From an uncultured Clostridia bacterium (GTDB lineage Bacteria; Bacillota; Clostridia; Oscillospirales; Acutalibacteraceae): a stretch of 64,000 bases of DNA. The translations under genes were made by a program, and so were the position numbers. Below the pieces are notes generated by a model that worked only from the letters and a program-made list of their open reading frames with translations, was not told the origin of the DNA and made no database searches. Below are positions 1 through 8,996 of this stretch, piece after piece; within the stretch, counting starts at the first letter, position 1, and each line of letters opens with the position of its first letter. Location of the stretch: NCBI GenBank assembly GCA_947369085.1, contig CANBJR010000009.1, positions 1 through 64,000 on the forward strand, read 5' to 3'.

Positions 1-47
1 CTATTTTTAATTCATTATTCTAATTTGGAATTATATTTTTTTATTCA

Positions 48-638
48 GTGCTTCCTAAGGTATGTAGTTTTGAATTGCCCTCGACTTACAGAGAAATTTA
101 TTCTGTTAATCTTCAAAAGGATAAAAAGCAAGCGTTGATTGTGAATATAGCAGCCATAATTTTGATGGTGATTTTTGCTGTCATTGGAGCATTTATAGTA
201 CCGCTTTCATTTATCCCAAGCTATGACGAAAGTTTGTTGACAGTATTGATGAAATTAATAACTGCATTAGTCGGAATGGTTGTGTATTTGCTTTTGCACG
301 AGCTTGTGCACGGAATTACCATGAAATTTTATGGATCTAAAAAGGTTAAGTACGGATTTACGGGTTTGTATGCCTTTGCAGGCTGTGAAGAATACTTTCC
401 TAAAAAACCGTACATAGTAATTGCCCTTGCGCCAATTGTTGTTTGGGGCATTGTTCTTGCGGCGATATGCTGTTTTGTTCCAAAGAGCTGGTTTTGGGTG
501 GTTTATTTCATTCAAATTATGAATTTGTCGGGTGCGGCAGGCGATTTGTATGTTACCTATAAATTCAGTAAGTTTCCAAAGGACATACTGGTTAAGGACA
601 CCGGCGTAGAAACGAAAGTATATTCAGAAAAAATGTAA
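48..638 (+). CDS. DUF3267 putative membrane zinc metalloprotease
   Basis: The 196-residue product has about four hydrophobic segments (roughly residues 30-55, 65-85, 120-145 and 145-165). It carries a HELVHG motif near residue 84, the HExxH metal-binding signature of the DUF3267 (zincin-like) family. No substrate is known for these proteins. The frame is closed by a stop at 21-23, so the start must be downstream; the first usable codon is GTG at 48. There is no convincing ribosome binding site in front of it, so the true N-terminus is uncertain. It lies outside the ICE, beyond the terminator at 741-776, and looks like ordinary chromosome. Family membership is fairly safe; the function is inferred only from the motif. 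Confidence 0.75.
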   Translation: MLPKVCSFELPSTYREIYSVNLQKDKKQALIVNIAAIILMVIFAVIGAFIVPLSFIPSYDESLLTVLMKLITALVGMVVYLLLHELVHGITMKFYGSKKVKYGFTGLYAFAGCEEYFPKKPYIVIALAPIVVWGIVLAAICCFVPKSWFWVVYFIQIMNLSGAAGDLYVTYKFSKFPKDILVKDTGVETKVYSEKM

Positions 639-740
639 TGATTTCTACAATCTTTTTGCTTATATCAGATGATAAAATAATGTCATAATACACTGACTAT
701 GTTATATGAAGTCGGACTATATGAGCGAATGTAAAATAAA

Positions 741-776
741 GTGTGTAAGTTAGAAAAATAACTTGCACACTTTTTT
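741..776. terminator. Bidirectional Rho-independent terminator
   Basis: A 12-bp stem (GTGTGTAAGTTA with TAACTTGCACAC, one G-T pair) closes a 6-nt loop and is followed by TTTTTT on the + strand. On the - strand it is followed by TTTATTTT. It can therefore end both the rightward DUF3267 gene and the leftward serine recombinase gene that stops at 877. Confidence 0.8.
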
Positions 777-876
777 AGTATAAACAAACTACCGTGAACA
801 GTTAGGCAAGAGTCCTTTGCATTATAAAATTAAATATTTCTTCAATGCATATGGTTAAATGAATTGTAGTACAAAT
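777..876. other. Presumed left ICE/chromosome junction region
   Basis: This non-coding stretch lies between the terminator and the end of the serine recombinase gene. Large serine recombinases usually lie at the extreme end of their element, so one attachment site should be here or just left of the terminator. TndX-type enzymes leave only a very short core repeat, so the exact junction cannot be read from one sequence. Confidence 0.35.
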
Positions 877-2436
<1,560 letters not shown>

Positions 2437-2544
2437 TTAAACCTCCTACGATTTTAAACAGGCAACGACCGGATTTACATCTTATCATACCCAAATAGCT
2501 ATTGCAAGACTTGCGTGATTAGTAGAAGAAAAAAGTCCTCCTAA

Positions 2545-2576
2545 ATATATTCCGCAAAAAGCGGTATTTGTCACCC
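2545..2576 (-). promoter_or_regulatory. Repeated 32-bp promoter motif, copy A (upstream of integrase)
   Basis: Read on the - strand: GGGTGACAAA, 12 nt, CGGAATATAT. In sigma-A terms this is GTGACA, 17 nt, AATATA. The 12-nt spacer here carries CCGCTTTTTG, which together with the next three bases forms a CCGC/GCGG dyad. A/T tracts resembling an UP element lie just upstream (2580-2620 on the + strand). It lies 109 bp before the recombinase start and points into it. Confidence 0.7.
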
Positions 2577-2611
2577 CGAAATTTGAAAAAATTTTAAAAA
2601 ATCAAAATTTT

Positions 2612-3046
2612 TTAGAATTCTTCAAAATCTTGCTCAATCATTTGTCTTAATTTGCGCAAGATTTTCGTAAGTTTACTGTAATATGCCTGTTTGGTTAGAT
2701 TATGTTTGCGCCCAAGCTCCTCATAAGTTTGTCTTTTCGTGCCGACAAAGAAAAAACATTCATCAATTATTTGCCTTTCAATTGCAGATAGTTCCATTAA
2801 AGCAGTGATTAGTGAATTGTGCAGATTCTTTTCTGAAAGAATATTATTAATGTCAGCATCATTATCAATCACATTTTTAGTTTTGTCGTTAAATTCATCA
2901 AGAGAAATAACTCTTTTGCAGTTATTTCTTTTGTAATCTTTTTCGTAAAAAAGATAATGTTCCTGACGCCACGCTTTACGCTTATGAGTTTTGAGTAAGA
3001 TTAACTGTTTATCTTCATCAGGGTGACCGTTGTTACTGTCCATCAT
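2612..3046 (-). CDS. Sigma-70 region-4-like regulator of the ICE
   Basis: The 144-aa protein has a C-terminal helix-turn-helix segment (about residues 78-140) with the pattern ALMELSAIERQIID...TYEELGRKHNLTKQAYYSKL...LRKLRQ. This is the form of sigma-70 region 4, which contacts the -35 element. The N-terminal half is short and basic with no recognisable region 2, so it may need a partner or act as an activator. Start: ATG at 3046 (a second ATG follows at once) with GGAGC about 9 nt upstream; the longer TTG start at 3085 has no better signal. The gene sits alone between two outward-pointing copies of the 32-bp promoter motif (A and B), which makes it a candidate for the factor that reads them. 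That link is inference. Confidence 0.75.
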   Translation of the reverse strand: MMDSNNGHPDEDKQLILLKTHKRKAWRQEHYLFYEKDYKRNNCKRVISLDEFNDKTKNVIDNDADINNILSEKNLHNSLITALMELSAIERQIIDECFFFVGTKRQTYEELGRKHNLTKQAYYSKLTKILRKLRQMIEQDFEEF

Positions 3047-3100
3047 TAAAAAAACGCTCCGTTTCTTTAGTGAATGAACAGACAACTGATTGTTATATTA

Positions 3101-3129
3101 ATATTATCACAATGTTTTTAATAATACAA
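3101..3129 (-). promoter_or_regulatory. Possible sigma-A promoter of the sigma-like gene
   Basis: On the - strand, TTGTAT, 17 nt, TAATAT lies about 55 bp before the ATG at 3046. It does not share the GGGTGACAAA motif, so the regulator is probably expressed from a normal vegetative promoter. Confidence 0.4.
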
Positions 3130-3175
3130 GATTTTTCTATTTTTTGAAAAATTTTAAAATTTTTTGGCTTTTTAA

Positions 3176-3207
3176 GGGTGACAAACGCCAAATATTGCGG
3201 AATATAT
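3176..3207 (+). promoter_or_regulatory. Repeated 32-bp promoter motif, copy B (upstream of mobC/relaxase)
   Basis: GGGTGACAAA, 12 nt, CGGAATATAT on the + strand, with the same spacing as copies A and C. A/T tracts (3133-3170) precede it as in copy A. It points at mobC (3389) through a 180-nt leader that contains the oriT-like inverted repeats. Confidence 0.7.
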
Positions 3208-3236
3208 ATAGGGGGATTTTACGTTTTGAATACAGG

Positions 3237-3350
3237 TTTTGAAATTTTCCCATTTCAAAAATAGCAAGCACTGCTATGTGTGGACACACATAGCCCATTT
3301 TTCTCCGCTTTTCCGCTCTGAAAAATTGCTTGTTAAGGGAATTTCCCCTA
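3237..3350. other. Candidate origin of transfer (oriT)
   Basis: Three inverted repeats lie close together just upstream of mobC and the relaxase gene: TTTTGAAAT/ATTTCAAAA (3237-3260), the perfect 10-bp arms GCTATGTGTG/CACACATAGC separated by GA (3273-3294), and GGGAA/TTCCC with C-rich flank at about 3338-3350. Dyads next to the mobC-relaxase pair are the usual form of MOBP-type oriTs. The nick site cannot be placed from sequence alone. Confidence 0.5.
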
Positions 3351-3388
3351 AAACCCCTGATAATAGAATTTAATAAAAGGATAACGCT

Positions 3389-3745
3389 ATGGAAAAAGAA
3401 AACAGCAAAAATAAGAATTCAAAACGAAGTTTAATAATGAAATTTCGTGTATCACCTGACGAAGTGAAGTTAATAGAAGAACGTGCCGCAAAAACTAACT
3501 TATGTTCAACAAGTGCATATTTACGAAAAATGGCAATTACGGGAGTAATAGTAAATGTGAACTTGACCGAACTTGCAGAATTGAATAAGTCATTGATTAA
3601 TATAGGTGCAAACATTAATCAGATTGCAAGGAGAGTAAATTCTACTAATCGTTTTTACGAAGATGATATTAAATACATAATGGAGGTAAATGAAGAAATA
3701 TGGCAATCTCTAAAATCAGTCCAATCAAAACTACGCTCACTGTAG
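3389..3745 (+). CDS. mobC: MobC-family relaxosome accessory protein
   Basis: The 118-aa protein begins with a basic tail, then a ribbon-helix-helix-like start (KFRVSPDEVKLIEERA), and ends in the conserved MobC segment LNKSLINIGANINQIARRVN (about residues 68-87). MobC proteins bind oriT and help the relaxase open the strand at nic. ATG at 3389 follows AAAGGA. The relaxase start at 3700 lies inside this gene (46-bp overlap), so the two are translationally coupled. Confidence 0.88.
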   Translation: MEKENSKNKNSKRSLIMKFRVSPDEVKLIEERAAKTNLCSTSAYLRKMAITGVIVNVNLTELAELNKSLINIGANINQIARRVNSTNRFYEDDIKYIMEVNEEIWQSLKSVQSKLRSL

Positions 3746-5061
3746 CAATTGATTATATTCTTAATCCTGAAAAGACTGCCAATAAAAAATATACATATTC
3801 CTATGCTTGCACGTTAGACGGTAAGACGGCAGAAGATGAATTTTTAAATGTTCGCTCATTTGGAACAGGCAAAGGAAATGTACTTGCACAACATATTAAA
3901 CAATCTTTCAAAAAAGGAGAAGTCACACCGGAACAAGCGTTAGAAATCGGAATAAAGACAGCAGAAAAATTACTTGGAAATAAGTATCAATTCATAGTAG
4001 CAACACATATTAATACCGACCATATACACAACCATATTATATTTAATAATGTTGATTTTGAAAATTTTCGTTCCTTTGAATACCAACAAAATCGCGGCGG
4101 TATATCCTGGAAAACATTAAGAAAAATTAATGATGACATATGCAAAGAAAATAAACTGTCTGTTATTGAAAATCCGAAAAATCCTGGTAAATGTTATTAT
4201 GAGTGGCAACAGGATTATTCTGGTAGAAGTTGGAAATCAAAATTAAGATATTTGATTGACGATACAATAATGCAGTCAGCTAATTTTGAAGAATTTCTAA
4301 CTAACCTTAAAAATAAAAATGTAGAATGTGTTTATAAACCTGAAAATGTAATAAAGATTAAATTCAGACTTCAAGGACAGGAACGATTTTCAAGAGGACG
4401 TACCCTCGGCTGGTATTACGATGAACCACAAATTCGCCGAAGAATTGAACAATACAATTTACTTAAAAACGGTGTTTCCGGAAGAAACTATAAAACGAAT
4501 ATTATTAATATAAATACGGAAGTATTTCAGACATCAAAAGGTCTTTTGCACTGGGCAGAATTACAGAATATGAAAGAAGCCTCTCGAATTATAAATTTTT
4601 TAACAAACAACAATATCGGCAGTCAGGCTGATATTGAAAAGTCTGCAACAAGTAAATACAACGAAAGAATGGTACTTGTATCACAGCTTAATAAAACACA
4701 GAATAGAATAAATGAAATTAACGAAATTATTAAGCTGATAAGGACTTATGAAAAGTACAAGCCTGTTCATAACGGTTTGATTACGGCAAAAAATAAAGAT
4801 AAATATAAAAAAGAAAACATCACCGAACTTAATAAGTACGATGATGCAGTAAAAAATTTATTAATTTTGTATCCTGAACGCAAGTTGCCTAACCTTAATA
4901 ATCTTGAAACTGAAAAGAACAGATTTATTGAAGAAGTCAAAAAAATGAATGAAGAATACAAAGAAACGGTCAGAGAACTTAAAGAGATTGAATTTGCAAG
5001 ACAAAGCATTAATGAATACTTACAATCAACCGACAAATCACATAAAAACGAATTAGAATAA
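3700..5061 (+). CDS. MOBP-type relaxase / mobilization nuclease
   Basis: The 453-aa protein has a relaxase domain in about residues 1-150. Its histidine triad reads HINTDHIHNHIIFN (about 105-118), the metal-binding motif III of Pfam Relaxase; Tyr18 in AIDYIL is a candidate nicking tyrosine. The C-terminal third is charged and predicted coiled-coil (about 310-445). It should nick oriT, stay covalently attached to the 5' end and be exported through the VirD4/VirB4 system encoded at the other end of the ICE. A GGAGGT lies 12 nt before the ATG at 3700. It ends 1 bp before the convergent gene at 5063. Confidence 0.92.
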   Translation: MAISKISPIKTTLTVAIDYILNPEKTANKKYTYSYACTLDGKTAEDEFLNVRSFGTGKGNVLAQHIKQSFKKGEVTPEQALEIGIKTAEKLLGNKYQFIVATHINTDHIHNHIIFNNVDFENFRSFEYQQNRGGISWKTLRKINDDICKENKLSVIENPKNPGKCYYEWQQDYSGRSWKSKLRYLIDDTIMQSANFEEFLTNLKNKNVECVYKPENVIKIKFRLQGQERFSRGRTLGWYYDEPQIRRRIEQYNLLKNGVSGRNYKTNIININTEVFQTSKGLLHWAELQNMKEASRIINFLTNNNIGSQADIEKSATSKYNERMVLVSQLNKTQNRINEINEIIKLIRTYEKYKPVHNGLITAKNKDKYKKENITELNKYDDAVKNLLILYPERKLPNLNNLETEKNRFIEEVKKMNEEYKETVRELKEIEFARQSINEYLQSTDKSHKNELE

Positions 5062-5062
5062 A

Positions 5063-5530
5063 TTACTCTTTAAATTTATTTGCTTTATCGGTATTTTCAA
5101 TATACTGTTCAACTGCCGTATTGCAAAGTTCATTAAGGCTCATTTTATGTTGGCTCGCCCAGTTTTGATATTCTTGCCTTTTGCCTTTTTTTACATAAAA
5201 AACACAGGAGTCATAATTCTTCTTTTTATAACGTGTGTTAGCAGTAGATTTAATTTTATTATGATGAATTTTACGACATTCATCACAAACTTTTTGATTA
5301 CCTGATTTCAAAATATAAGGTTTGCCGCATTCAGGACATATTTGTTCAGAACCAATTTTGCGAGAACTATCTGTCTGCTTTTTATCTCTGTAATTCTTGG
5401 CTCTCTGTAGAGAACGTGTATCTCGGCAGTATTTGCAATACTTTGCGTGATTTGCAAATGACTTAAAAGTGTTTCCGCACATTTCGCAAACGAACTCTTT
5501 TTCCACCGGTATTTTTTTTGTTTTTTCCAT
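5063..5530 (-). CDS. Zinc-ribbon protein with RHH-like C-terminus, candidate ICE repressor
   Basis: The 155-aa product has two cysteine clusters: CEMC with CKYC near residues 15-36, and CPEC with CDEC near 65-86. Both are treble-clef or ribbon-like. Its C-terminus (VKKGKRQEYQNWASQHKMSLNELCNTAVEQYIE broken across about 113-145) has the form of a ribbon-helix-helix DNA-binding domain. I do not recognise a named family. ATG at 5530 follows GAGGTG. It is divergent from the SSB/ParAB operon, and the dyad operator of that operon (5639-5656) lies in the shared intergenic region. Autoregulation and repression of the operon is a reasonable guess. Confidence 0.6.
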   Translation of the reverse strand: MEKTKKIPVEKEFVCEMCGNTFKSFANHAKYCKYCRDTRSLQRAKNYRDKKQTDSSRKIGSEQICPECGKPYILKSGNQKVCDECRKIHHNKIKSTANTRYKKKNYDSCVFYVKKGKRQEYQNWASQHKMSLNELCNTAVEQYIENTDKANKFKE

Positions 5531-5578
5531 AAAAGCACCTCGCTATATTTCACAATGCTAACAATAGTCTTTGTAATG

Positions 5579-5607
5579 ATTATATTTAAAATAATAATGC
5601 TTGTCAA
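5579..5607 (-). promoter_or_regulatory. Sigma-A promoter of the zinc-ribbon/RHH gene
   Basis: TTGACA, 17 nt, TATAAT on the - strand, a perfect consensus. It lies about 50 bp before the ATG at 5530 and is back to back with the promoter at 5637-5665. The -35 overlaps GCTTGTC, which resembles half of the operator dyad at 5639-5656. Confidence 0.75.
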
Positions 5608-5636
5608 TAAAAAAATAAAATTTAAAAAAATCATAC

Positions 5637-5665
5637 TTGACAATGCTTGCATTGTCGTATATAAT
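5637..5665 (+). promoter_or_regulatory. Sigma-A promoter with dyad operator (copy P1)
   Basis: TTGACA, 17 nt, TATAAT, a perfect consensus. The perfect 18-bp palindrome GACAATGCTTGCATTGTC (5639-5656) starts in the -35 and fills most of the spacer, so a bound repressor would block RNA polymerase. It drives the SSB/ParA/ParB operon. A nearly identical copy (P2) lies at 33505-33533 on the other strand. Confidence 0.85.
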
Positions 5666-5713
5666 GTTATTGAAAAAAGAAAAATAATGAAATTTGGGAG
5701 GAGAATATGCCTT

Positions 5714-5872
5714 ATGAAAACTGATAGAGTAATCAGATATATTGATTTAGAGGACAAGGAACATATTGAAAAATTTGATGAACCTAATGATGCGACTCGT
5801 TTTTTTATGATGATAACATCTGAACGCCTTGCAAAAAGAGCCACACTTTCAGACGAAAACTGTAGCAAATAA
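5714..5872 (+). CDS. Small acidic protein, first gene of the maintenance operon
   Basis: 52 residues beginning MKTDRVIRYIDLED, soluble, no recognised domain. The frame is open further upstream to 5555, but that region contains the P1 promoter. GGGAGGAG at 5696-5703 fixes the start at ATG 5714. It is followed by a conserved intergenic hairpin (5872-5898) and then SSB. Confidence 0.6.
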   Translation: MKTDRVIRYIDLEDKEHIEKFDEPNDATRFFMMITSERLAKRATLSDENCSK

Positions 5873-5898
5873 ACTTATGCCCCACTGGAGCATAAGTT
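5872..5898 (+). promoter_or_regulatory. 27-nt intergenic hairpin, copy 1
   Basis: Arms AACTTATGCCCC and GGAGCATAAGTT (one mismatch) around an ACT loop, located between the 52-aa gene and the SSB gene. The same hairpin, with the C-G pair at arm position 6 instead of A-T, occurs at 43770-43796 and 47871-47897 in the same orientation relative to transcription. There is no U tract, so it is not a classical terminator. Confidence 0.65.
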
Positions 5899-5930
5899 AA
5901 AATAAATAAAACATAAAGGGAGATTTTACA

Positions 5931-6356
5931 ATGGTAAGAAACGAAGTACATTTAATAGGCAGACTTACAGCAGAGCCTGAACTCAAATACACCAACTCAA
6001 ACAACACTCCGGTATGTAATGTTGTATTGGCTGTAAATGATATTCACGGCGGTGAAGCTGATTATTTTCATCTCGTTTTTTGGAAAAACAAAGCTGTAAA
6101 CCTTTGTGAATGGAAAACAAAAGGCGATATGATTGCAGTTACAGGTTTTCTGAAAACGAGGAGCTATGTTGATAGCAAGAACATTGTACGCAACATTGTT
6201 GAGATTATTGTTGATGAGGTTGACTTTCTCGGCTTCACTAAAAAAGGTGCTGATGCAAACGAGCAAATTCCTGAATTAGACCCTGAACATAAGTCACAGG
6301 AAGAATATCAAATGATTCACGATGCTCTTTCAAACGAAGAAGATTTACCATTTTAA
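5931..6356 (+). CDS. ssb: Single-stranded DNA-binding protein
   Basis: The 141-aa protein has an OB-fold (about residues 1-105; NEVHLIGRLTAEPELKYT, then FHLVFWKNKAVNLCEW). It ends in the acidic tail EEDLPF, the SSB C-terminal peptide that binds partner proteins. It coats the transferred single strand of the ICE during conjugation and re-replication. ATG 5931 follows AAGGGAGA. It is the second gene of the P1 operon. This is a standard ICE-borne SSB, shorter than most chromosomal ones. Confidence 0.94.
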   Translation: MVRNEVHLIGRLTAEPELKYTNSNNTPVCNVVLAVNDIHGGEADYFHLVFWKNKAVNLCEWKTKGDMIAVTGFLKTRSYVDSKNIVRNIVEIIVDEVDFLGFTKKGADANEQIPELDPEHKSQEEYQMIHDALSNEEDLPF

Positions 6357-6373
6357 GAATTGGAGGTATAGAA

Positions 6374-7159
6374 ATGTGCAAAATTATTTCAATAGCTAAT
6401 CAAAAGGGCGGAGTTGGTAAAACAACTACTTCTTTTAATCTTGCCACAGCTCTTGCAATTAACGGTAATAAAGTTTTGGCTATAGATTTTGACCCACAGG
6501 CTGACTTGTCAAAATACGCTAACTTTGATAACAGCGATGGTAAGCCTACTATGAGTGACCTGCTCATTGGTAAAGTAGGTGTGAATTATCCGACAATTGA
6601 TATTGAGGATTGCATAAGACGTAATGAAGTACATACTTTGGACTATATTCCTTGCGACATAAACCTCGCAAATGCAGACTTAATTCTTTCAGGTGTTTTA
6701 TCGAGAGAAACTCTGCTAAAACGTATACTCAATAATGACACGATAAAGCATTATGATTACGTAATCATCGACTGCAATCCGTCACTCGGAGTATTACTTA
6801 TGAACGCATTGACAGCGAGTTCAGGTGTTATAATTCCCGTTCAGGGACAGGACTTTGCATTTAAAGGTCTGAAAACTCTTACGAATGTTATTAAGGAAAT
6901 TCAGGAAACAATTAATCCCGGTCTTAAAATAATCGGTGTACTGCCGACTATGGTAGAACACACAAATGCAAGTAAAAGAGTTGTAGAACAGCTTGAAAGC
7001 ATTTACAGTGATAAGCTGTTCCATACTCGAATCCACAAAGCAACACAGGCTGTTGACAGCACAATGCTTAAAAAGTCCCTTTGTTTGATAAAAGGCAGTA
7101 AGCTCGGCAACGAATATACAGCGTTGGCAAATGAACTCATAGAAAGAGTCGGTGTATAA
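6374..7159 (+). CDS. parA: ParA-family partition ATPase
   Basis: The 261-aa protein has the deviant Walker A KGGVGKTT (residues 11-18), a DFDPQADLS motif near 39-47, and YVIIDCNPSLG (Walker B region, about 129-139). This is the ParA/Soj type without an N-terminal HTH. With ParB, two bp downstream, it should stabilise the excised circular form of the ICE. ATG 6374 follows TTGGAGGT. Confidence 0.93.
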   Translation: MCKIISIANQKGGVGKTTTSFNLATALAINGNKVLAIDFDPQADLSKYANFDNSDGKPTMSDLLIGKVGVNYPTIDIEDCIRRNEVHTLDYIPCDINLANADLILSGVLSRETLLKRILNNDTIKHYDYVIIDCNPSLGVLLMNALTASSGVIIPVQGQDFAFKGLKTLTNVIKEIQETINPGLKIIGVLPTMVEHTNASKRVVEQLESIYSDKLFHTRIHKATQAVDSTMLKKSLCLIKGSKLGNEYTALANELIERVGV

Positions 7160-7161
7160 AA

Positions 7162-8121
7162 ATGACAGGATTTAATTTTAGTGCGATGTTATCGCAAAAC
7201 AATCAAATCAAGCAAATCCCGTTAAATATGCTCGTTCCTTACCACAATCATCAGTATTCTCTGTATGAGGGAGAACGCAGAGATGATATGGTCGAGTCTA
7301 TTCGAAAAAACGGTGTTATGGCACCTATAGTATGCAGACCTAATCCCGACGGTTCAGATACATACGAAATTCTTATAGGTCACAACCGTTGGAACTGCTC
7401 AAAAATTGCCGGACTTGATTCAATACCCGGAATAATTAAAGAACAGCTCACCGATGAAGAAGCTCAGACTTACGTAGATGAAAGCAATCTTTTGCAACGT
7501 GGTTTTAATGACCTGAAAATATCCGAACAGGCAAGAATAATTGCAAGAAGATACTCGGAAATGTTTTCGCAGGGAAAACGCAATGATATTATCAATGAAA
7601 TTAAAGCATTGAATGGAGAAGCTGACTGCGGTAAGACAAGCGGAAACAGTAGAGAAAAGATTGGCAATGAGTACGGATTGAGCCGTAACACTATTGCAAG
7701 ACTTGTGAGAATCAGTAAACTTTCTGACGGTATTTTGTTTTGGCTTGATAAAGGACAATTGTCAATCCGCGCAGGCGTTGAGCTGTCTTATCTGACACCT
7801 CACGAGCAGGATATACTATGTAATCTCAACACAACAGATGATAGCGGCAATATTTTGATGAAAATATCGGAAGCTCAAGCAAGAGATTTAAGAGTTTTAT
7901 CAGCTGACTGTCAAAGAGCGGATAGAGAACTAAAACGAAATGAAATGCTCAAAGTGCTTGTTGTCGAAAAGAAAAAACCGGATAAAAAAGTGAGCATAAA
8001 TCCGACGGTCTATAAAAAATACTTTTCAGACAAAAATATTGAAGAAGTTCAGGAGATTGTCGAAACGGCACTTGAAATGTATTTTGCCAATGACGAAAGG
8101 ACAATGAGCGCAGATGAATAA
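7162..8121 (+). CDS. parB: ParB-family partition protein
   Basis: The 319-aa protein has the ParB/Srx N-terminal domain (about residues 15-110; PLNMLVPYHNHQYSLYEGERRDDMVESIRKNG, broken here for length, then EILIGHNRWNCSK). The HTH region is about 165-200 (EYGLSRNTIARLVRISKLSD) and the C-terminal dimerisation part is charged. It begins two bp after the ParA stop. No parS site was identified. The last 8 bp overlap the next gene. Confidence 0.92.
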   Translation: MTGFNFSAMLSQNNQIKQIPLNMLVPYHNHQYSLYEGERRDDMVESIRKNGVMAPIVCRPNPDGSDTYEILIGHNRWNCSKIAGLDSIPGIIKEQLTDEEAQTYVDESNLLQRGFNDLKISEQARIIARRYSEMFSQGKRNDIINEIKALNGEADCGKTSGNSREKIGNEYGLSRNTIARLVRISKLSDGILFWLDKGQLSIRAGVELSYLTPHEQDILCNLNTTDDSGNILMKISEAQARDLRVLSADCQRADRELKRNEMLKVLVVEKKKPDKKVSINPTVYKKYFSDKNIEEVQEIVETALEMYFANDERTMSADE

Positions 8122-8431
8122 TGATGTCAGAGCAATTCTTTTCTCAAGTGATAATAAATTCGACGTTACATTGTTTACAGATTATAAAGAATACAATGCA
8201 GACACAGGATATATCGCCGCGGAAAATAAAGAAAAAGGACTCTGCTATATTTGCAGAATCCTTGATATACTTGAAATAAGCGATTATATAGAAAAGTCAC
8301 AGCGACTTGTAATAAACACAGTTAACGGAATAAAAGAGCTTACAGTTATTGTTGTGTCAACTAAATATTACAGCATATCTGATGTAGAAAATAATTTGAC
8401 AGAATTACTTAATGTGGAAAGGAACGGGTAA
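8114..8431 (+). CDS. Conserved ICE hypothetical protein
   Basis: 105 aa with no transmembrane segment; beta-rich with a central LCYICRILDILEIS. The start overlaps the ParB stop by 8 bp, so it is translationally coupled. Family not recognised; its place in the operon suggests a maintenance or regulatory role only. Confidence 0.6.
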   Translation: MNNDVRAILFSSDNKFDVTLFTDYKEYNADTGYIAAENKEKGLCYICRILDILEISDYIEKSQRLVINTVNGIKELTVIVVSTKYYSISDVENNLTELLNVERNG

Positions 8432-8433
8432 AT

Positions 8434-8901
8434 ATGACAGTAGATTGCTTCTTGAAATTTTTTAAATTTGAGAATGCAAAAACAAGCAGTAAAAATATTG
8501 AACTCAAGAACGGGAAGAAAATACCGTTGTATGCTATTGAGGAAATTTCCGATATACCGGGAAATAAGGAATATACATATTACAGCTACAACGAAAGAAC
8601 CGAGTCTTATTCTATACGCAAACTCTACTGGGACGAGGGATTACTGACTCATTATTTGTATCATAATGAGCCTGAACAGCTTCAGAAACTGCTCGACAGC
8701 GGAGTTTTGTATAAAGAAATTATAAAAAAGATGATGCTTGCCAATAAAGCTATTGATGCAAACGTAGATGAATGGGAAAAGAACGATACAGAATGTCAGC
8801 TTGCCAAAATTAACGGTGAAACAGAGCTATATAAAAGACTGCTTAACAATTTAAGGTTACAAGCTCGAACAGAGGTATATAAAAATATCCTTTGGACTTA
8901 A
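8434..8901 (+). CDS. TnpV-like transposon-encoded protein
   Basis: 155 aa. The C-terminal two thirds (LLDSGVLYKEIIKKMM ... LLNNLRLQARTEVYKNILW) resembles the pattern of the TnpV family, small proteins common on clostridial transposons whose role is unknown. The N-terminal 60 residues differ from typical TnpV and may be a fused module. It lies 2 bp behind the preceding gene. Confidence 0.5.
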   Translation: MTVDCFLKFFKFENAKTSSKNIELKNGKKIPLYAIEEISDIPGNKEYTYYSYNERTESYSIRKLYWDEGLLTHYLYHNEPEQLQKLLDSGVLYKEIIKKMMLANKAIDANVDEWEKNDTECQLAKINGETELYKRLLNNLRLQARTEVYKNILWT

Positions 8902-8996
8902 TTTAAGAAAGCAATACGTTTTTCAACTTAATTTTCGAAAAAGGTTCATCCAATGAATATGAATAATTTAAAATAGAAATTGAAAGGATTTTTACT

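Noticed and set aside
2545-3207. 32-bp inverted repeats flanking the sigma-like gene as ends of a small transposon
   Set aside because: A third copy lies alone at 30821-30852 and a degenerate one at 49335-49366, each pointing into an operon. There is no transposase or target duplication, so promoter elements explain them better.
5555-5713. Upstream extension of the 52-aa gene
   Set aside because: The extension contains the P1 promoter and its operator; the ribosome binding site supports ATG 5714.
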